Part shown: positions 23,401-26,230 of the stretch, in pieces
Position numbering within the stretch: the first letter of the stretch is position 1
How the letters are laid out: each line of letters starts with the position of its first letter
IMG/VR virus record: IMGVR_UViG_3300028388_000635
Location: 1 to 26,230 of that record
Source of the DNA: a virus
Strand: one strand, 5' to 3'
Length of the DNA: 26,230 bases
The notes under the pieces: generated by a model
What the model saw: the letters and a program-made list of their open reading frames with translations, nothing else
Told to the model about the DNA's origin: nothing
Database searches by the model: none
Position numbers and translations under genes: made by a program

Positions 23401-24511
23401 GAATGTTGCTCGCCAAGTCATCACCGGAACAGCAGAAGGGTTCTACGTCTTCGATGAAGTCCGCAACATGCTAACGGCTCAGCCTATGGCAAACGGCGGC
23501 ATCAACGAGAACCACGTCGCGCAGTTCGCTCCTGCCGGGGCTATGCGACTCTGGGCAGAGCCAGAGACCGGGGGAGAGGCCTACATCCCCCTCGCGACGA
23601 GCAAGCGTCAGCGGTCGCTCGCCATCTGGAAGGAGACAGGCAAGCGTCTTGGTGTCGAGCACATGGAGATGCTGGAACTTGCTGAAGGCGCGCTACTTCA
23701 CGAGAACCTGCAAGGGTTCCTCAGCAATCTGACGCAGTTCAGCGCCGCAGCCGTGCAGAAGCACATCGAGAAGACGGGCGGCATGGGTGTTGGCGGGAGC
23801 GCTGGAACCCCAGGTCGCTACCAGGCGATGTTCGAGGCGGTCAAGGCTCAGTTCCCCGACATCTCCCTCATCTCGGGCTTCCGTGAGAACGCCATCACTG
23901 CAACAGGCAACCGCTCGTACCACGGCATGGGTCGCGCCATCGACATCGACCCCCGGATGGATGTCTTCAACTGGCTCAAGGCCGTCTATGGCGCGAACAC
24001 GAAGGAACTCATCTTCTCTCCCGCCAACGAGCGCCAGGTGTGGAACGGTAACGAGCACATGTACACCGGCATCACCCGCGCCCAGCATTGGGACCACATC
24101 CATTGGGCTATGAAGAACGGTGGCCTGCTCAACGCCTTCAAGGAGGGCGGTATCGCCACGGAGCCAAGCCTCGGTCTCGTAGGTGAGGGTGGCAAGGAGG
24201 CGATGATTCCGCTCAACAGGAAGGGCGTGCAGGCGCTCTCTGACGCCATCAGCAACAGCGGGGTCAGTTTCTTCTCGCAGTCCAAGCGAGACCAAGCGAG
24301 CCTTGTTGCTGCACCGGGTCACACGCAGGCCGAACTTGCGAGCGCACTCAGCGCCGTCGCGGAGGCCATGCAAGTCCAAGCACTCAGCCAGACAGACACC
24401 GCCACATACGGTCCTATTCAGGTCGTCAGCAACGACCCCGCCGACATGGAGCGGAAGTTGAAGCAGCGCGCGGCCTACCGGCGCTTGACCAACCCAGCAT
24501 CGAGGGCATGA
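20423..24511 (+). CDS. Tape measure protein with M15-like peptidase domain
   Basis: 1362 aa; GAGG 8 nt before the ATG. Its length sets tail length, and it is released into the host envelope with the DNA. Regions: charged helical N-terminus; small-residue hydrophobic stretch (about 325-357, GIGMGTIATGALMGVGLGAA) likely to enter the membrane; two blocks of RS-x-EDL helical repeats (about 702-765 and 874-945); a module NGGI...GGEAYIPL (about 1026-1055); an M15-like metallopeptidase domain (about 1135-1235) with SYHGMGRAIDIDP (H1167, D1174) and HWDHIHW (H1222, D1224, H1225, H1227); and a second GGI...GGKEAMIPL module (about 1240-1265). The peptidase likely cuts cell-wall peptides during entry. 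By eye 22030-22410 is less GC-rich than the flanks. Confidence 0.93.
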   Translation: MAEEELKVKVTVVTEGDDPAEIARGVDQISKSQETLQKTRARGRGGERDDIGLTRSRAQWLQQEAKAAERSMRAETSRRSAIEHDDGPLEKARERSQIDRMFKSSQPAVQMAPSRRKLDVSAQTMQEAEPFFAAVRADAGKPQQGQGQGQRRLDASAPTLSSQDPYFASVLGLGEGGDYELDSLLDEFAGAINTVFSAELGTELGGQVTAGFLDGIHESLSDMDSSQKKKLQEGLASVIKGSQGANTSALSDLIEESVEGADLDGFRDLLSQVTGDERSGLRGIIAELGESMQAGAGRARSTTLRGAAMQSVVQTGGSMLSRAAGGAGIGMGTIATGALMGVGLGAAFAAARGMMALASSINEAGKAAIESQRQFDRLTAGMGNSERAAFANVLGEMGGTRAGAYQMLTSTQLGLQQSAGFGASTAAGFATRAGELSASLAESPRITSSEAQSAASSFAQGDFSGVQSLGIDITEAEIQQRATERGFIGLVSASDRLAIAMNLAAEKAEEYAGGEGGQAGERDTPARDEFSSRSRRGREIMGTWARGLWDSVSEGASALFLDFIEGAQDGTFFGTGPGGNTRWSQRSGGLLSGDMNVAGPSSMPTVSNGTMLGSILATEEGQERAASVNSNRYREGLIGLGMVDPTNRIAELEELIANTDVGEYPERVAQYTAMLEQAYQQRISMGQQYAMGIQNIEIGAARSREDIWRSHGHSIEDMTRSFNHSIEDLYRNRNRSIEDLNINLGRQMSDVALGFERQLEDMEWALQSWANTSERVWTKFGHSSQYVASNLEDQNRRFKDWMDNLAALRDMGLSEDAIRIMGLDDVQNESQVRALVNSMDDETLARINSEIAQRVEMSEQAAPNVNTAQLERQQERATEDIYRSYSRSLEDLNRSVARSQEDLAINNERAMTALEISTDRSLAALNLNTSRQMADLVRTITGAFYESSDVALETTRNMYRDIDREHVSGIRMTVGSFENLFEQLGITGNEQGLNVARQVITGTAEGFYVFDEVRNMLTAQPMANGGINENHVAQFAPAGAMRLWAEPETGGEAYIPLATSKRQRSLAIWKETGKRLGVEHMEMLELAEGALLHENLQGFLSNLTQFSAAAVQKHIEKTGGMGVGGSAGTPGRYQAMFEAVKAQFPDISLISGFRENAITATGNRSYHGMGRAIDIDPRMDVFNWLKAVYGANTKELIFSPANERQVWNGNEHMYTGITRAQHWDHIHWAMKNGGLLNAFKEGGIATEPSLGLVGEGGKEAMIPLNRKGVQALSDAISNSGVSFFSQSKRDQASLVAAPGHTQAELASALSAVAEAMQVQALSQTDTATYGPIQVVSNDPADMERKLKQRAAYRRLTNPASRA
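22520..22720 (+). repeat. RSxEDL helical repeats, block 1, in tape measure
   Basis: Encodes successive units such as RSREDIWRSHGHSIEDMTRS, NHSIEDLYRN and NRSIEDLNIN, spaced about 11 residues. Hendecad-like repeats form long helices in the tail lumen. Confidence 0.75.
23045..23260 (+). repeat. RSxEDL helical repeats, block 2, in tape measure
   Basis: A second block with ATEDIYRSYSRSLEDLNRSV, ARSQEDLAIN and TDRSLAALNLN, the same 11-residue spacing as block 1. About 110 non-repeat residues separate the blocks. Confidence 0.75.
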
Positions 24512-24954
24512 TGAGCGAGGTGGTAGTACAGGGCTGGATTACGCGAGCAGAGTTGTCCCTTGGCAACTTGCAACTTGTCGATGCTGGCGTGTATCGGATG
24601 CACCCCATCATTGAGGCCTCGACGGTCACCTACGACCGGCTACAGGCGCAGTCGCGGTTCGTGGACGGTGCCGTGACCGTGATGCGGCGGAAGAACCAAG
24701 GCACGATGCAAGTCGCCATCGACGTGATTGGTAGCACGACACTGGAGATGCAGGCCAGGAAGCAGACCCTCATCGACGCCTTCTCGCAGAAGTCGTTCGA
24801 GTTCTACATGCAACTTGATAGTGCGCTCTACGGGTGGCACGGCGAGTGCGCTGACTGCAACATCGGTTGGGACCACGTACGCATCCACAACAGGGAGATG
24901 ACGGTGACGTTCGACTTCCCGAACAACCCCCAACCCATCTACGGACCGGCATAG
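24508..24954 (+). CDS. Minor tail protein (distal tail region)
   Basis: 148 aa, ATGA overlap with the tape measure. The position directly after the tape measure is where siphoviruses encode distal tail or tip proteins. The sequence is beta-rich with a conserved-looking middle (YDRLQAQSRFVDGAVTVMRR, MQVAIDVIGSTTLEMQARKQ) and end (HVRIHNREMTVTFDFPNNPQ). The first half resembles the strand-rich N-terminal part of small tail proteins that attach to the tube. It is shorter than classical Dit proteins (about 250 aa). No enzymatic motif is seen. Confidence 0.65.
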   Translation: MMSEVVVQGWITRAELSLGNLQLVDAGVYRMHPIIEASTVTYDRLQAQSRFVDGAVTVMRRKNQGTMQVAIDVIGSTTLEMQARKQTLIDAFSQKSFEFYMQLDSALYGWHGECADCNIGWDHVRIHNREMTVTFDFPNNPQPIYGPA

Positions 24955-24956
24955 TT

Positions 24957-25367
24957 ATGGCGCTCTCAGTCGCTCATCAGAACAAGGTGCTGGACGCGCT
25001 CTTTGGGTCCGGCTCTCCTGCGACGTACTACTTGGGGTTGCTCCTCGCGAATCCGCTGCAAGAGGACGGGTCGCTCGTCAGTACGGAGCCAAGCGGCGGC
25101 AACTACGGAAGGGTCGCGGTCACCAACAACGCCACGAACTTTCCTGCTGCTACGTTGGGGAGCAAGCCGCTTGACATCACCGTGACGTGGCCGAACCCGA
25201 CATCAGATTGGGGAACCGTCCGCTACCTCGGCGTCTTCAGTGCAGCATCAGCAGGGGACTTACACGTCTACTCGCTCTTCGCCACACCACGACTTGTCTC
25301 CACGGGTCGAGCACCAGCAATCGCAGCAGGCGCAGCATCATTCAAGTACGGCTCGTTGGAGGGCTAA
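24957..25367 (+). CDS. Small tail protein A (paralogue of next gene)
   Basis: 136 aa from ATG 24957, 2 nt after the previous stop; the open frame extends upstream but the sequence there is a shadow. The pattern YYLGLLLANPLQEDG, PSGGNYGRVAVTNNATNF, TSDWGTVRYLGVFSAASAGD and PRLVSTGRAPAIAAGA fits a phage tail-fibre-like family in which a short beta-sandwich contains GGxYxR and WGTV/GIxDA elements. The next gene carries the same elements in the same order, suggesting tandem duplication. A ribosome binding site is weak; translation probably depends on coupling. Confidence 0.7.
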   Translation: MALSVAHQNKVLDALFGSGSPATYYLGLLLANPLQEDGSLVSTEPSGGNYGRVAVTNNATNFPAATLGSKPLDITVTWPNPTSDWGTVRYLGVFSAASAGDLHVYSLFATPRLVSTGRAPAIAAGAASFKYGSLEG

Positions 25368-25369
25368 CG

Positions 25370-25747
25370 ATGTCAAGTAGAACAGACTTCCTCGAAGACG
25401 CTTGGTTGAACCACGTCACCAACCAGGCAACCTACAGCCCGCCAGCGGGGCTGTACCTCGCACTCTTCACCGTTGCACCCACGGGAGCGGGTGGTGGCAC
25501 AGAGGTCACAGGAGGCTCCTACGCACGGCAACTCATCTCGTGGGGCGCGGTGGCTGGTTCCGTCGTGGAGAACAACACCACGCTGCTCTTCGATGGGATG
25601 CCTGCGGTGTCCGTTGTCGCCTCTGGCATCTATGACGCGCTGACGGCGGGGAATCTTCTCTACTACAAGCCGCTGACCACGACGCCAGTATCAGACGGCC
25701 AAGCCGTTGCGTTCTACGCAGGCACCGTCACCATCACGGCGGATTAG
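25370..25747 (+). CDS. Small tail protein B (paralogue of previous gene)
   Basis: 125 aa from ATG 25370, 2 nt after the previous stop, with ggaggg about 8 nt upstream. MSSRTDFLEDAWLNHVTNQA is followed by LYLALFTVAPTGAGGGTEVT, GGSYARQLISWGAVAG, SGIYDALTAGNLLYYKPL and AVAFYAGTVTITAD. This is the usual form of the family found next to phage tail-tip and fibre genes. Order of elements matches the previous gene at low identity. The likely role is in the tail tip or fibre base. Confidence 0.75.
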   Translation: MSSRTDFLEDAWLNHVTNQATYSPPAGLYLALFTVAPTGAGGGTEVTGGSYARQLISWGAVAGSVVENNTTLLFDGMPAVSVVASGIYDALTAGNLLYYKPLTTTPVSDGQAVAFYAGTVTITAD

Positions 25748-25755
25748 GAGACATC

Positions 25756-26230
25756 ATGGCTGTCAGTTACTTCATCCTGAGAGGGTTTCAGGTTGGTGCC
25801 ACGGTGTATGGGGCCGGGGACACGTTCGATACCACCGGCATGAGCAACACCGACATCGCGAACCTTGTCAGGAACGGATACATCGGTACCACGGTTGCCA
25901 GCGAGATTCCGTCTCTGCTGTTCGAGGAGCAGGCGACGGACCCTGCCACGCCGGCTTCGGGATTTGGGCGGCTGTTCGTCAAGTCGGACGGGGTCTACTT
26001 CATCGACTCCGGAGGAACGGTAACTGGCCCGCTCGGGACAGGCGGGTCCAGTGGGCCAGTCGCGGAAGGAGGCACCGTCACCGAAGCCGGCGGATACCGC
26101 ATCCACACGTTCACCACGTCCGACGACTTCGTGGTCACGTCCGGGGGCGACGTCGAGTATCTGGTCGTCGCTGGGGGTGGTGGTGGTGGCCGCAACTTTT
26201 CGGGTGGTGGCGGTGGTGGTGCAGGCGGGC
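25756..26230 (+). CDS. Second glycine-rich tail fibre (3' end missing)
   Basis: It starts at ATG 25756 after AGGAG (25746-25750) and is open to the window end; 158 residues are visible. The N-terminal about 60 residues (AVSYFILRGFQVGATVYGAG, NTDIANLVRNGYI) look like a tail-attachment domain. A short collar-like part follows (GRLFVKSDGVYFIDSGGTVT). Then come YRIHTFTTSDDFVVT and VEYLVVAGGGGGG, clear paralogues of the segments in the first gene (RIHEFTTSGDF, EYLVVAGG), leading into a poly-Gly tract. It is probably an adhesin fibre attached to the tail tip. Confidence 0.82.
   Translation, partial: MAVSYFILRGFQVGATVYGAGDTFDTTGMSNTDIANLVRNGYIGTTVASEIPSLLFEEQATDPATPASGFGRLFVKSDGVYFIDSGGTVTGPLGTGGSSGPVAEGGTVTEAGGYRIHTFTTSDDFVVTSGGDVEYLVVAGGGGGGRNFSGGGGGGAGG

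Noticed and set aside
1-26230. tRNA, rRNA, integrase, lysis or replication genes
   Set aside because: No tRNA-like cloverleaf was noticed in the short gaps, and no protein with these signatures is present. The M15-like domain is part of the tape measure, not a free endolysin. A covariance-model scan would be needed to rule out small RNAs.

Overview
This window is the virion-structure and DNA-packaging half of a tailed dsDNA phage or prophage. Its long tape measure gene and tail-tube genes point to a siphovirus. All genes lie on the + strand, almost every junction is an ATGA/GTGA overlap or a short gap with a purine-rich ribosome binding site, and the longest non-coding gap is about 110 nt. 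By eye the base composition is GC-rich (around 60%). The G/GT chaperone with a CxxC motif, the tape measure with RSxEDL repeats and the head-tail connector set are common in phages of Actinobacteria. The fibre-associated 'FAQIDENKEV' domain is frequent in aquatic metagenomic phages. An actinobacterial, possibly aquatic, host is an inference only; nothing in the window proves it.

Layout. (1) 1-2289: the 3' end of a glycine-rich tail fibre with a C-terminal LamG-like domain, then a second host-contact protein with three CBM5/12-like modules. (2) 2286-5406: large terminase and portal, separated by a structured 106-nt gap. (3) 5403-12061: an accessory block inserted between portal and the Mu gpF-like head protein. 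It holds an 841-aa protein with SAP-like and GNAT-like domains, an 81-aa protein, a 993-aa protein ending in an R-S-ExE ADP-ribosyltransferase domain, and two small proteins. The two large proteins share an N-terminal KRDASGRF tag. (4) 12133-16990: gpF-like minor head protein, a ParB-like/XkdF-like prohead protease fusion, scaffold-like protein, DUF2190-like decoration protein, major capsid protein and an acidic head protein. (5) 17069-19532: head-tail connectors, tail terminator, a 54-aa protein and the major tail protein, ending in a very strong UUCG hairpin. (6) 19646-25747: tail chaperones G and GT (programmed -1 frameshift at GGGAAAC), a 1362-aa tape measure with an M15-like peptidase domain, a minor tail protein and two related small tail proteins. 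(7) 25756 to the end: the 5' part of a second glycine-rich fibre, paralogous to the one at the window start.

How it works together. Terminase and portal load DNA into a prohead built from capsid, scaffold and decoration proteins and matured by the protease. Connectors join it to a tail whose length is set by the tape measure with G/GT, and the fibres and CBM-like protein contact the host surface. The most unusual part is the accessory block. Its position, its shared N-terminal tag and its enzyme-like domains suggest capsid-packaged effector proteins delivered into the host with the DNA, in the manner of T4 Alt. That role is inferred, not shown.
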